Below are positions 25,435 through 33,423 of a stretch of DNA of 64,000 nucleotides, piece after piece. Below the pieces are notes generated by a model. It saw nothing but the letters and a program-made list of their open reading frames with translations, was not told the origin of the DNA and searched no databases. The DNA is from Sinosporangium siamense (lineage in GTDB: Bacteria; Actinomycetota; Actinomycetes; Streptosporangiales; Streptosporangiaceae): assembly GCF_016863435.1 (NCBI RefSeq), contig NZ_BOOW01000031.1:1-64000 (forward strand), read 5' to 3'. Each line of letters begins with the position of its first letter. Within the stretch, counting starts at the first letter, position 1. The position numbers and the translations under genes were made by a program.

Positions 25435-26595
25435 TCATGCGGCCGGGCGGTTCGGCAGAGGTTGTTCGGCGAGGTGGGACGCCAGGCGGAGGGCGAGGCC
25501 GGCGTCGGCGATACCGGCAGGTGGGGACGGGCCCGGTGGTCGCCGGGTGGCCGATCCTTCGATGGCCTCGCGCACCTGGGCGGGGGAGAGCGCGGGGAAC
25601 TCCGCCGTGATGAGCGCGGCGATGCCCGCGACGAGCGCCGCCGCCGAACTCGTGCCGTCGCCGACCGTGTAGGAGTCGCCGCCCGCCGCGGCCAGGATGC
25701 GGGTGCCGGGTGCCATCACCGACACGTAGTCCTGGCCGTTGGAGAACGGCGCCACGCGCAGTTGCTCGTCGACGGCGCCGACCGCGATCACACCGGGGTA
25801 GGCGGCCGGGTAGTGGCGCCGGTTGCCGTTCGCGCCGTCGTTGCCGGAGGAGGCCACGAGCACGGCGCCGCGCGCGATGGCGTAACGCACGGCTGCCGCC
25901 TCGCTGGGCGATCCCTCCGCCGAGCGGTGGCCCCCGCCGAGCGACATGCTGATGACCCTCGCGCCGAGGTCCGCGGCGTGGCGAATGCCGTCGGCGAGCG
26001 CGTTCCTGCCCTCCGCAGGGGGCGCCGCGGGGGTGCGGGGGGCCTCCCGGTGAGGTGCGCCGCTCTCCTCGGTCACCTTGATGGACAGGATCGTCGCCTC
26101 GGGGGCGACGCCCAGCACTCCCGGTAAGCGGCCTGTGCCCCGGCCGCGCCCGGCGATGAGGCTGGCCATGGCGCTGCCGTGTTTCCCCCAGCGGCCGGGT
26201 GCGAATGCCGCGCCGGTGAGATCGGGGCCGGTGAGGTAGGTGCCGGCGAGATCGCGGCCGGTGAGGTTCGGACCGGTGAGGTCGGGGCCGGGCACGACGG
26301 CTCCGGCGAGGTCGGGGTGGGCAGGGTCGGCTCCGGTGTCGAGCACGGCGACGGTGACGCCCGCCCCCCGGCTCCACTGCCACGCCTGCGACACGCGCAG
26401 GGCGGTGAGGGACCATTGGGCGGGGCGCGGGTTGCCGTCCCCGCGAAGGGGTTCCGTGCCGCCGATCGCGGCGACGGCCAGGCAGACCGGCAGGAGGACG
26501 ACCGCCGCCCAGGGGAAACGGTTGTCGTGGCGGGTGGAACGGCGGGCACGATGCGTGCCGTGCCGCCTCATGCGTGGTGGACGCGGGTGGATCAC
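25435..26595 (-). CDS. S8 (subtilisin-like) serine protease with pentapeptide insert
   Basis: A 386-aa secreted or membrane-anchored subtilase. After a basic start, a hydrophobic segment (WAAVVLLPVCLAVAAIGG) directs export. The catalytic triad is visible: Asp in VAVLDTGAD, His in GKHGSAMASLIAG, Ser in DGTSSAAALVAG, with oxyanion Asn in ASSGNDG. Between Asp and His lies an extra run of five-residue units (PDLTG, PNLTG, RDLAG, TYLTG, PDLTG, then AAF), the A(D/N)Lxx pattern of pentapeptide-repeat proteins. No C-terminal membrane helix is present, unlike mycosins, and no ESX genes are near. The start could be GTG 26595 or ATG 26571. Confidence 0.9.
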   Translation of the reverse strand: MIHPRPPRMRRHGTHRARRSTRHDNRFPWAAVVLLPVCLAVAAIGGTEPLRGDGNPRPAQWSLTALRVSQAWQWSRGAGVTVAVLDTGADPAHPDLAGAVVPGPDLTGPNLTGRDLAGTYLTGPDLTGAAFAPGRWGKHGSAMASLIAGRGRGTGRLPGVLGVAPEATILSIKVTEESGAPHREAPRTPAAPPAEGRNALADGIRHAADLGARVISMSLGGGHRSAEGSPSEAAAVRYAIARGAVLVASSGNDGANGNRRHYPAAYPGVIAVGAVDEQLRVAPFSNGQDYVSVMAPGTRILAAAGGDSYTVGDGTSSAAALVAGIAALITAEFPALSPAQVREAIEGSATRRPPGPSPPAGIADAGLALRLASHLAEQPLPNRPAA

Positions 26596-27086
26596 AGGTG
26601 GCCTCGGTAGGTGGTTCGCCGCGGCCAGGCGGGCGAAGGGATGACAGGAGAGGGTCGGGGGGGCGAACCGTGCGCATGCGCCATGGGCACGAACCGCCTG
26701 TGCGAGGCGGTGTGCGAGGACCTATGGGCGACCTGGGGGCCACCTAAGGGCGAGCGATCTATGGGCATGGACGACCGGTGTGTGCACAACATCTGTCATC
26801 GGACGGTGTTCGGCCGTTTACACGGAGACACCCCCGACGTCCCACATTGTGACATGCACCTGTTCGACGATTCCGACCCTTCAGTAAACAAATAGATACG
26901 TACAGTAACGAGGCTTATGTCCGCCAAGGGAACTGTGAGGTTGTTTATCCCTGAGGGGGGCATGGAGTGAGAGGCGTGACGCAGGTCTCGACATCCGCCG
27001 TGAACACCCGCAATCCGCCTACTACGATGACCACGGGCCGTTCGCGCGCGTCGCACCTCGCCGCGCGCCGGACCGAGGAGGAGACC
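26596..27086. other. Divergent intergenic region protease / DUF3263
   Basis: About 490 bases without a supported gene. An AT-rich section around 26880-26915 is the best promoter candidate for the DUF3263 gene. The frame of that gene is open back to 26967. Confidence 0.4.
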
Positions 27087-27431
27087 ATGGACACCGCGCC
27101 GCCCCCCGAAGGCGACAAGTCCCGGGACGACGACCCCGCCGGCGAGGCGGAGACCACGGGTGCGGTGCCCACCGGTGACGAGCTGAGCGACCGGGACCGC
27201 GAGATCCTCGCCTTCGAGCGCCAATGGTGGCGTTACGCCGGGGCCAAGGAGCAGGCCATCAGGGAGGCGTTCGGCTTCTCCACCACGCGCTACTACCAGC
27301 TCCTCGGCGAACTCATCGAGCGCCCCGAAGCCATCGCACACGACCCGATGCTGGTCAAGCGGCTGCGCAGACTCCGCGCCACCCGGCAACGCGAACGCGC
27401 CGCCCGCCGCTTCGGCCCCCGCCCCTCCTGA
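27087..27431 (+). CDS. DUF3263 domain protein
   Basis: A 114-aa protein with a disordered acidic N-terminus (1 to about 33) and the DUF3263 domain: LSDRDREILAFERQWWRYAG, then KEQAIREAFGFSTTRYYQLL and PMLVKRLRRLRATRQRERA. The family is restricted to Actinobacteria; its helical layout with the TTRYYQ helix resembles a DNA-binding fold, and a regulatory role is inferred, not known. The ATG at 27087 has GAGGAGG upstream. Confidence 0.88.
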   Translation: MDTAPPPEGDKSRDDDPAGEAETTGAVPTGDELSDRDREILAFERQWWRYAGAKEQAIREAFGFSTTRYYQLLGELIERPEAIAHDPMLVKRLRRLRATRQRERAARRFGPRPS

Positions 27432-27595
27432 CGCCCCACGCGCGCCGCCTGCCGTTCCGGCTCGCGCTCCTCCTGACGCCTCCTGCTGCGGGCCCACATG
27501 GCGGACGGCGGACACCCCCCGCGGGCTGTGCTGCTTATGCCCACTTGTCTGGCATGTGGGATGAGGTGTCCGGAATCGGGGTACGGCTCGCCAAC

Positions 27596-28444
27596 ATGAG
27601 CATGCCGCTGCCCCAACCGACCACCGAGGCCGGAGCCGCCGGGCTCGCCGCGATCCTCACCGCCCCCGAGGCGGCGGTGATCGGGCTTGACTTCGACGGC
27701 ACCCTGTCGCCCATCGTGGCCGATCCCGCCGCGGCCCGCATCCACCCCGACGCGCCCGCGGTGCTCGTCGCGCTGGGCCGCCTGGTCCGCGCCGTCGTGA
27801 TCGTGACCGGCCGCCCCGTCGCCTCGGCCATCGAGTACGGCACAGCACCCGGCGGCCTCGGCCTGTCGGACGTGCCCGGCCTGGTGGTGCTCGGGCAGTA
27901 CGGGGTGGAGCGCTGGGAGAACCACGCGGTGACCGCCCCTCCTCCGCCGCAGGGTGTCGCGCTCGTCAGGCAGGCGCTGCCGGCTCTCGTCGCCGCGTTC
28001 GGGGACCGGGCCTGGGTGAAGGGCGTGTGGATCGAGGACAAGGGGCGGGCTCTCGCCGTACACACGCGGAGGTCGGCCGATCCGCAGGAGGCGCTGGCGG
28101 CGCTGCGCGAGCCGCTGGCGGAGCTCGCGGAGGAACACGGGCTCGCGGTCGAGCCGGGGCGGATGGTGATCGAGCTGCGGTCGCCGGGGGTGGACAAGGG
28201 GGACGCGCTGCTGGGGTTCCTGGCGGAACGGTCGGCGAAGTCGGTGATGTTCGCCGGGGATGACCTGGGAGATCTGCCCGCGTTCGCGGCGGTGCGTGCA
28301 AGTGGGTTGCCGGGGCTTGCGGTGTGTAGTGGTTCGGCCGAGGTCGGGGTGCTGGCGGAGCGGGCCGATCTGGTCGTCGACGGGCCCGCCGGGGTGGTCA
28401 AGTTGCTCGCGGCGCTGGTGTCGACGATCAGCAGGCATCCCTAG
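27596..28444 (+). CDS. otsB: Trehalose-6-phosphate phosphatase
   Basis: A 282-aa HAD-superfamily phosphatase that removes phosphate from trehalose 6-phosphate, the second step of trehalose synthesis. HAD motif I is GLDFDGTLSPI, motif II VIVTGRPV, motif III Lys in PGVDKGDALL, and motif IV FAGDDLGDLPAF. Its partner otsA lies 0.7 kb away on the other strand, with a secreted unknown gene between. The frame is open to 27224; I chose the ATG at 27596 (MSMPLP), though 27554 is possible. Confidence 0.95.
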   Translation: MSMPLPQPTTEAGAAGLAAILTAPEAAVIGLDFDGTLSPIVADPAAARIHPDAPAVLVALGRLVRAVVIVTGRPVASAIEYGTAPGGLGLSDVPGLVVLGQYGVERWENHAVTAPPPPQGVALVRQALPALVAAFGDRAWVKGVWIEDKGRALAVHTRRSADPQEALAALREPLAELAEEHGLAVEPGRMVIELRSPGVDKGDALLGFLAERSAKSVMFAGDDLGDLPAFAAVRASGLPGLAVCSGSAEVGVLAERADLVVDGPAGVVKLLAALVSTISRHP

Positions 28445-28576
28445 GATGCGAAACACGCGAATCCTGGCGTTAGCCCTGCAATCGGGAGACTCCACTGCTC
28501 AGCTGGGGTGATTGATCATGATTTGCCCAGCGAACGCCAAGCAAACTGCAAGCCGATCTGGATAACGTCGGCGCTC

Positions 28577-29161
28577 ATGTGGAAGAAGGCAATTGTTCTC
28601 GCGGCCGCCGCCTGCGCCGCACTGGTGACCGTCCCCGCTCCCGCCACGGCAACCGCCGCCCTCGGTGAGAGCACCAAACCCCTCCGTCTGCGCGCCGGCC
28701 TCACCCTGAAGGTGCCGGCTACCTGGAAGACCGTGACGAAGGGGGACTGGACACGGGTGATCACCGGGAAGTGCGCGCAGCCTCAAGGGGGATATTTCAC
28801 CGCCGAGTGCAAGAGCTTCTGGGTGCTGGGTCCCAAGGTCATCAAGTTCGGCGACCTCGGGACCAAGCCGTACGACGCCGAGCAGCCGTTCTACCCCAGC
28901 AGCGATGTGAGCACCTGCCCGCAAAACCGGAAATATGTCCAGGTACACGGCAAGGCGACCGCGATCGGCTACCGCAAGGTCGGCGACCGCAAGGCGCACT
29001 ACCGCTCGTGGCCCGGTCGCTGCGTGGTCGACGCGACCGGCGAGCACAAGTTCTTCTTCACCCAGCGTGAGTGGTTCCTCCCGCGGTCGGGGGTTTTGAT
29101 CGTGGACCAGTGGCGGACCCCCGGCCTCGCCGCCGTCCTGGGTTCGGCGACCTGGGGATGA
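28577..29161 (+). CDS. Secreted protein of unknown function
   Basis: A 194-aa exported protein. The signal peptide starts MWKKAIVLAAAACAALVTV and ends near ATATA. The mature chain has four Cys (ITGKC, TAEC, VSTC, WPGRC), likely two disulfides, and many aromatic residues in a probable beta-sandwich. The frame also has an ATG at 28508, but the signal peptide fixes the start at 28577. It lies between otsB and otsA and is convergent with otsA (13-base gap). No family is recognised. Confidence 0.75.
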   Translation: MWKKAIVLAAAACAALVTVPAPATATAALGESTKPLRLRAGLTLKVPATWKTVTKGDWTRVITGKCAQPQGGYFTAECKSFWVLGPKVIKFGDLGTKPYDAEQPFYPSSDVSTCPQNRKYVQVHGKATAIGYRKVGDRKAHYRSWPGRCVVDATGEHKFFFTQREWFLPRSGVLIVDQWRTPGLAAVLGSATWG

Positions 29162-29174
29162 GCGGGGCCCCCGG

Positions 29175-30629
29175 TCAGCCGGACAGGGCGGTGAGCTGGT
29201 CGGCGAACCACTTTCTCGGCGGCAGCGCCGTCGCCGCCGCCGAGAGCCGGACGGCCCTGGCCATGCGCTCGGCCTCCGGCATCACCAGGGCCGCGTGCAG
29301 CGCGTCGGCGGTGCCCGACACGTCGTAAGGGTTGACGAGCAGTGCGTCGCCGCCGAGTTCGGCGGCGGCGCCCGCCTCCCGCGACAACACCAGCGCGGCG
29401 CGGGGCGACAGGATCGGCCCTTCCTTCGCGACGAGGTTCATCCCATCGCGGATGGGGTTGACCAGCAACACGTCAGCGATGCGGTAGGCCGCCAGTGAAC
29501 GCGCGTAATCGTCGTCGACGTTGAGCACCAGCGGATCCCAGTCGTCGGTGCCGAACTCGTCCTCGATCTCCTTGGCGTAGCGTTGCACGGCGGCGGTGTA
29601 TTCGCGGTATTCGGGTAGGTCGTGCCGGGACGGATAGGCGAAGGCGAGATGCACGACCCGCCCATGCCACTCCGGGTGCCCGGCCAGGAACTCCCGGTAG
29701 GCCATGAGGCCCCGCACGATGTTCTTGGACAGCTCCGTGCGGTCGATGCGCACGATCACCTGCCGGTCGCCCGTCTGCGCCCGCAGGGCGGCCACGTGGG
29801 ACTCCACATCGGGTTCCGACGCCCGCACCCACAACTCGTGCCCGTCCACGCCGAGCGGGTGCACCCCGACGCGGGTGGTGCGGCCGTCGTGGGTCACCGT
29901 ACGGCAGGCGCGGTCGACCTTGGCCCCGAGCTGGGACTCGCAGCAGTCCATGAACGCCGAGGCCCAGCGTTCGGCAAGGAAACCCGCATGGTCGGCGCCG
30001 AGTACACCCGACAGCACCTCGGCCCCGATGTCGCCCGGCAGCAGCGAGAAGTAGTCCGGCGGGGCCCACGGCGTGTGCGAGAAATGGGAGACGCGCAGGT
30101 CGGGGCGGGTGGCGCGCAACATCCCCGGGACCAGAGTGAGGTGGTAGTCCTGCACCATCACCCTCGCACCGGGGGCGGCCTCCTCGGCGAGCGCGGCGGC
30201 GAACGTCTCGTTGTAGGCCCGGTAGGACTCCCACTCGCGGCGGAAAAGCCCGTCGAACCGCGGTGAGTTGGGTGTGTTGTAGAGCAGGTGGTGGACGAAC
30301 CAGAGGGTCGAGTTGGCGATCGCGTTGTAGGCCCGGTGGAAGGTCGCCGGCGGGATGTCCAGCATGCGGAGCGGGCCCGTCTCATATCCGCTGCGGTCGA
30401 CCCGGCCGCCCGGCGACAGCCGTACGGCACGCCGGTCGCCGTCGGAGAGGGCCGAGCAGATCCACAACATGCCCGGCGGCGCGTCGGCCCCGGCGGCGAC
30501 GTTGGACAGGCCCGAGACCAGCCCGCCGCCGCCCCTGCGGACGATGAGCTCGCCGTCCTCGGCCAGGGTGAAGGTGACCGGGCCGCGGTTGGAGGCCAGG
30601 AGCACGGTGTTCTGCTCGTGGGGCGTCAT
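29175..30629 (-). CDS. otsA: Trehalose-6-phosphate synthase
   Basis: A 484-aa GT20 retaining glycosyltransferase that joins glucose from a nucleotide sugar to glucose 6-phosphate. Recognisable features are LASNRGPV at the N-terminus, the GGGGLVSGL phosphate loop, WFVHHLLYN, VQDYHLTLVPGMLR, the IDRTELSKNIVRGLMAY donor-site motif (Arg and Lys), and LLVNPIRDGMNLVAKEG. Many family members have VDR(L/F)DYxKG; IDRTELSKN is the actinobacterial variant. The frame extends to 30779, but homology begins at the ATG at 30629. It works with OtsB encoded nearby. Confidence 0.95.
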   Translation of the reverse strand: MTPHEQNTVLLASNRGPVTFTLAEDGELIVRRGGGGLVSGLSNVAAGADAPPGMLWICSALSDGDRRAVRLSPGGRVDRSGYETGPLRMLDIPPATFHRAYNAIANSTLWFVHHLLYNTPNSPRFDGLFRREWESYRAYNETFAAALAEEAAPGARVMVQDYHLTLVPGMLRATRPDLRVSHFSHTPWAPPDYFSLLPGDIGAEVLSGVLGADHAGFLAERWASAFMDCCESQLGAKVDRACRTVTHDGRTTRVGVHPLGVDGHELWVRASEPDVESHVAALRAQTGDRQVIVRIDRTELSKNIVRGLMAYREFLAGHPEWHGRVVHLAFAYPSRHDLPEYREYTAAVQRYAKEIEDEFGTDDWDPLVLNVDDDYARSLAAYRIADVLLVNPIRDGMNLVAKEGPILSPRAALVLSREAGAAAELGGDALLVNPYDVSGTADALHAALVMPEAERMARAVRLSAAATALPPRKWFADQLTALSG

Positions 30630-30889
30630 CTCGTACGACTGTATGTAACCGGAGGTCGCGCAGGTGTGCGGGGGGTCGGGAGGCGGTGGATCCGCCCCCT
30701 CGTGAGGCCCGTCGCAGGGGAGAAAGCCCTTACCTGAAGGGTTGTTCACGTAAACCCGCCTCTCCCGCAGGCTTGCCAATAGGTTAATCAGAGTTGACCC
30801 TCGACCTTAGGATGGCGAACAGTCCCGGCTGAGGCGACGGACTCGCGCGCCTCCGACGGACTGACACTGTTGATCCGACGGGACTGGCT

Positions 30890-31453
30890 ATGGCGCTGGA
30901 CGACACGACCGAGGAGCTGGCTCGCGCGGCGGCCACGGGCGATCATCGTGCCCTCGGCGAGCTGCTCAAGCAGATCGAGCCGCACGTGATGCGCCACTGC
31001 ATGCGCATCCTGCCCTACCAGCAGGACGCCGAGGAGGCATGCCAGGACACCCTGTTCGCCGTGGCCCGCCACATCTCGCGGTTCGAGGGCAGGGCGAGGT
31101 TCAGCACATGGCTGCACATCGTCACCGCCAACTGCGCGCGCACGACCTATCGCACGCTCAAACGCCGCGCGGCCGAACAGGCGGACGAGGAGCTCCCGAC
31201 CCAGCGGCCCGACCCGCGCCGGGTCAGCGTGATCGCGGGGTCCAGGCTCGACCTGCTCGACGCGATGGAGGCATTGGAGTCCGACAAGCCCGATCTGCTG
31301 CAGGCGCTGGTGTTGCGCGACATCTGCCAACTCGAATACGCGGAGGTCGCCGAGCAGCTCAACATCCCTTTGGGCACCGCTAAGTCGCGCATCCACCAGG
31401 CCCGCAAGTTCGTCCAGGCGGCGCTGGGATCGGACTACGGCATCTCGCGGTGA
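30890..31453 (+). CDS. ECF-type RNA polymerase sigma factor
   Basis: A 187-aa sigma-70 family protein of the extracytoplasmic-function class. Region 2 spans about residues 15-85 (YQQDAEEACQDTLFAVARHI, then RFSTWLHIVTANCARTTYR). Region 4 spans about 130-180 (LRDICQLEYAEVAEQLNIPLGTAKSRIHQARK cut into its helix-turn-helix). No anti-sigma factor gene is adjacent: the next gene is thrC behind a riboswitch. Signal and targets are therefore unknown. Confidence 0.93.
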   Translation: MALDDTTEELARAAATGDHRALGELLKQIEPHVMRHCMRILPYQQDAEEACQDTLFAVARHISRFEGRARFSTWLHIVTANCARTTYRTLKRRAAEQADEELPTQRPDPRRVSVIAGSRLDLLDAMEALESDKPDLLQALVLRDICQLEYAEVAEQLNIPLGTAKSRIHQARKFVQAALGSDYGISR

Positions 31454-31553
31454 GGACGACTTCGTCTCACAGCGTGGGACATGTGTCCAGTCTCGCCCAA
31501 GAGCGTTGTAGAGTCGTATCGGCCTGCTTGCCGGGTTCACAATTCCATATTTG

Positions 31554-31692
31554 CTCATCCAGAGGGGTGGAGGGACCGGCCCTGCGAAGCCCCGGCAACC
31601 CTCCCGGTTAAGATCTCGCGCCGATCGCGGGGCCCACCGGGACAGGTGCCAAGTCCGGCCCGCGACCAAGGTGGTCGCCGGGCGAAGATGAG
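31554..31692 (+). ncRNA. SAM-I riboswitch upstream of thrC
   Basis: The P1 helix pairs CTCATC (31554-31559) with GATGAG (31687-31692). Between them are the class hallmarks: CAGAGGGGTGGAGGGA, then GAAGCCCCGGCAACC, then GGTGCCAAGTCCGGCC and CGAAGATGAGG. The 3' strand of P1 directly precedes the thrC ribosome site (GGGAAAGG), so binding of S-adenosylmethionine probably blocks translation initiation; I see no terminator hairpin. Confidence 0.93.
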
Positions 31693-31708
31693 GGAAAGGC
31701 CTCGCTTC

Positions 31709-32977
31709 ATGGCGCTCGCAACCACAAAGACCCCCGCCGCTCTCGACTTCGGTCCCGCCGCCGCGCTCTCCTGTCGCGAGTGCGGCGCTCGTTATGATCT
31801 CGGCCCGAACTTTGCCTGTCTGGAGTGTTTCGGCCCCCTGGAGATCGCCTACGAGTTCGGCAGGGTGACCCGCGAGCAGATCGCCGCCGGGCCCTCGAAC
31901 ATCTGGCGTTACCGCGCGCTCCTGCCCGTTCCCGTCGACGTCGGGAGCAAGCCCAACCTCGCGCCGGGGTGGACCAAGCTCGTCAAGGCCGGCAACCTCG
32001 CCCGCGAGCTCGGCCTGCGCTCCCTGCACGTCAAGGACGACTCGGGCAACCCCACCCACTCCTTCAAGGACCGCGTGGTGGCCATCGCCCTGGAGGCGGC
32101 GCGCAACTTCGGCTTCCACACCCTGTCGTGCTCCTCCACCGGCAACCTCGCCGGAGCCGTCACCGCCGCCGCCGCCCGCGCCGGGCTCGACGCCTGCGTG
32201 TTCATCCCCGCGGACCTCGAAGAGGCCAAGATCGTGATGGCCTCGATCTACGGCGGCAAGCTGGTCGGCATCGAGGGCACCTACGACGACGTCAACCGGT
32301 TCTGCTCGGAGCTCATCGGCGACCCGCTCGGCGACAAGTGGGGATTCACCAACGTCAACCTCCGGCCCTACTACGCCGAAGGCTCCAAGACCCTCGCCTA
32401 CGAGATCGCCGAGCAGCTCGGCTGGCGCCTCCCCGAGCAGATCGTCATCCCGGTGGCCTCCGGCTCCCAGCTCACCAAGGTCGACAAGGGGTTCCGTGAG
32501 CTCGTGAAGCTCGGCCTGGTCGAGGACACCCCGGTTAGGATCTTCGGCGCCCAGGCGACCGGATGCTCGCCCGTCTCGGCGGCCTACAAGGCCGGCCACG
32601 ACATCGTCCAGCCGGTCAAGCCCGACACCATCGCCAAATCCCTCGCCATCGGCAACCCCGCCGACGGGCCCTACGTGCTCGACATCGCCCGCCGCACCGG
32701 TGGAGCCGTGGCGGACGTCGACGACGCCCAGGTGGTCGATGCCATCCGCCTGCTCGCCCGCACCGAGGGCATCTTCGCCGAGACCGCGGGCGGCGTGACC
32801 GTCGGCGTGCTGCGCAAACTGATCGCGGAAGGCACGCTCGACCCCGAAGCCGAGACCGTCGTGATCAATACCGGCGACGGACTCAAGACACTCGACGCCG
32901 TGGCCGCCCACGCCCGCCCCACCGCGGTGATCCGGCCCTCCCTTGAGGCGTTCCGTACGGCTGTCGCCGACGCCTGA
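31709..32977 (+). CDS. thrC: Threonine synthase
   Basis: A 422-aa PLP enzyme that converts O-phosphohomoserine to threonine. It has an N-terminal zinc-ribbon (Cys22, 25, 37, 40), as in the archaeal/plant-type class, then the PLP-lysine motif NPTHSFKDR (Lys near 120), SSTGNLAGAV for phosphate binding, and VIPVASGSQLTK. The ATG at 31709 has GGGAAAGG upstream, 17 bases after the riboswitch; MRERPRF at 31688 would put the start inside the riboswitch. It probably shares a transcript with the ThiS-like gene downstream. SAM control fits because threonine and methionine branch from homoserine. Confidence 0.95.
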   Translation: MALATTKTPAALDFGPAAALSCRECGARYDLGPNFACLECFGPLEIAYEFGRVTREQIAAGPSNIWRYRALLPVPVDVGSKPNLAPGWTKLVKAGNLARELGLRSLHVKDDSGNPTHSFKDRVVAIALEAARNFGFHTLSCSSTGNLAGAVTAAAARAGLDACVFIPADLEEAKIVMASIYGGKLVGIEGTYDDVNRFCSELIGDPLGDKWGFTNVNLRPYYAEGSKTLAYEIAEQLGWRLPEQIVIPVASGSQLTKVDKGFRELVKLGLVEDTPVRIFGAQATGCSPVSAAYKAGHDIVQPVKPDTIAKSLAIGNPADGPYVLDIARRTGGAVADVDDAQVVDAIRLLARTEGIFAETAGGVTVGVLRKLIAEGTLDPEAETVVINTGDGLKTLDAVAAHARPTAVIRPSLEAFRTAVADA

Positions 32978-33024
32978 CCCCCTCGGCCCCCCGTGACCAT
33001 TCGAGCAACGAAAGCGAGCGCAAG

Positions 33025-33303
33025 ATGAGCGTTTCCGTGCGCATCCCCACGATCCTTCGCACTTACACCGGCGGCGCGGCCGAAGTCGCGGGTGAGGGCG
33101 CCACCCTCCGTGACGTCCTCGCCAAGCTGGACGCCGACTACCCCGGCATCGGCGCGCGGATCCTCGACGAGTCCGGCAAGATCCGTCGTTTCGTCAACGT
33201 CTACGTCGGTGACGAGGACGTGCGTTTCGCCGACGGACTCGACACCGCCACGCCGGACGGCGTCCAGGTCTCCGTCATCCCCGCCGTCGCCGGCGGGTGC
33301 TAG
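33025..33303 (+). CDS. ThiS/MoaD/CysO-like ubiquitin-fold protein ending in GGC
   Basis: A 92-aa beta-grasp sulfur carrier. SVSVRIPTILRTYTGG and RFVNVYVGDEDVRF closely match mycobacterial CysO, which carries sulfide as a C-terminal thiocarboxylate for cysteine synthesis. The C-terminus is PAVAGGC instead of ending in Gly-Gly, so a terminal Cys follows the diglycine. It would have to be removed before thiocarboxylate formation, or it mimics the CysO-cysteine adduct. It lies 47 bases after thrC and is probably cotranscribed; no cysM or Mec-type protease gene is in the window. A strong terminator follows. Confidence 0.92.
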   Translation: MSVSVRIPTILRTYTGGAAEVAGEGATLRDVLAKLDADYPGIGARILDESGKIRRFVNVYVGDEDVRFADGLDTATPDGVQVSVIPAVAGGC

Positions 33304-33383
33304 CGCTTCGGCGTTCGACAGGAGTTCTCATACGACCGCGACCGCGGGCCGCCGGGTGCGTCCCGTGTTGTCGCGGTGCCATT

Positions 33384-33423
33384 GAGGCCGAGGGCTTGTA
33401 TGCCCCTCGGCCTCTTGTGTTTT
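33384..33423 (+). terminator. Terminator of thrC-ThiS transcript
   Basis: A perfect 11-bp stem (GAGGCCGAGGG at 33384-33394 with 33404-33414) is followed by TTGTGTTTT. Confidence 0.85.

Noticed and set aside
26611-26895. 94-codon frame with several Cys upstream of DUF3263
   Set aside because: Spacing of the Cys fits no known zinc motif and the frame covers the probable promoter region of two divergent genes.
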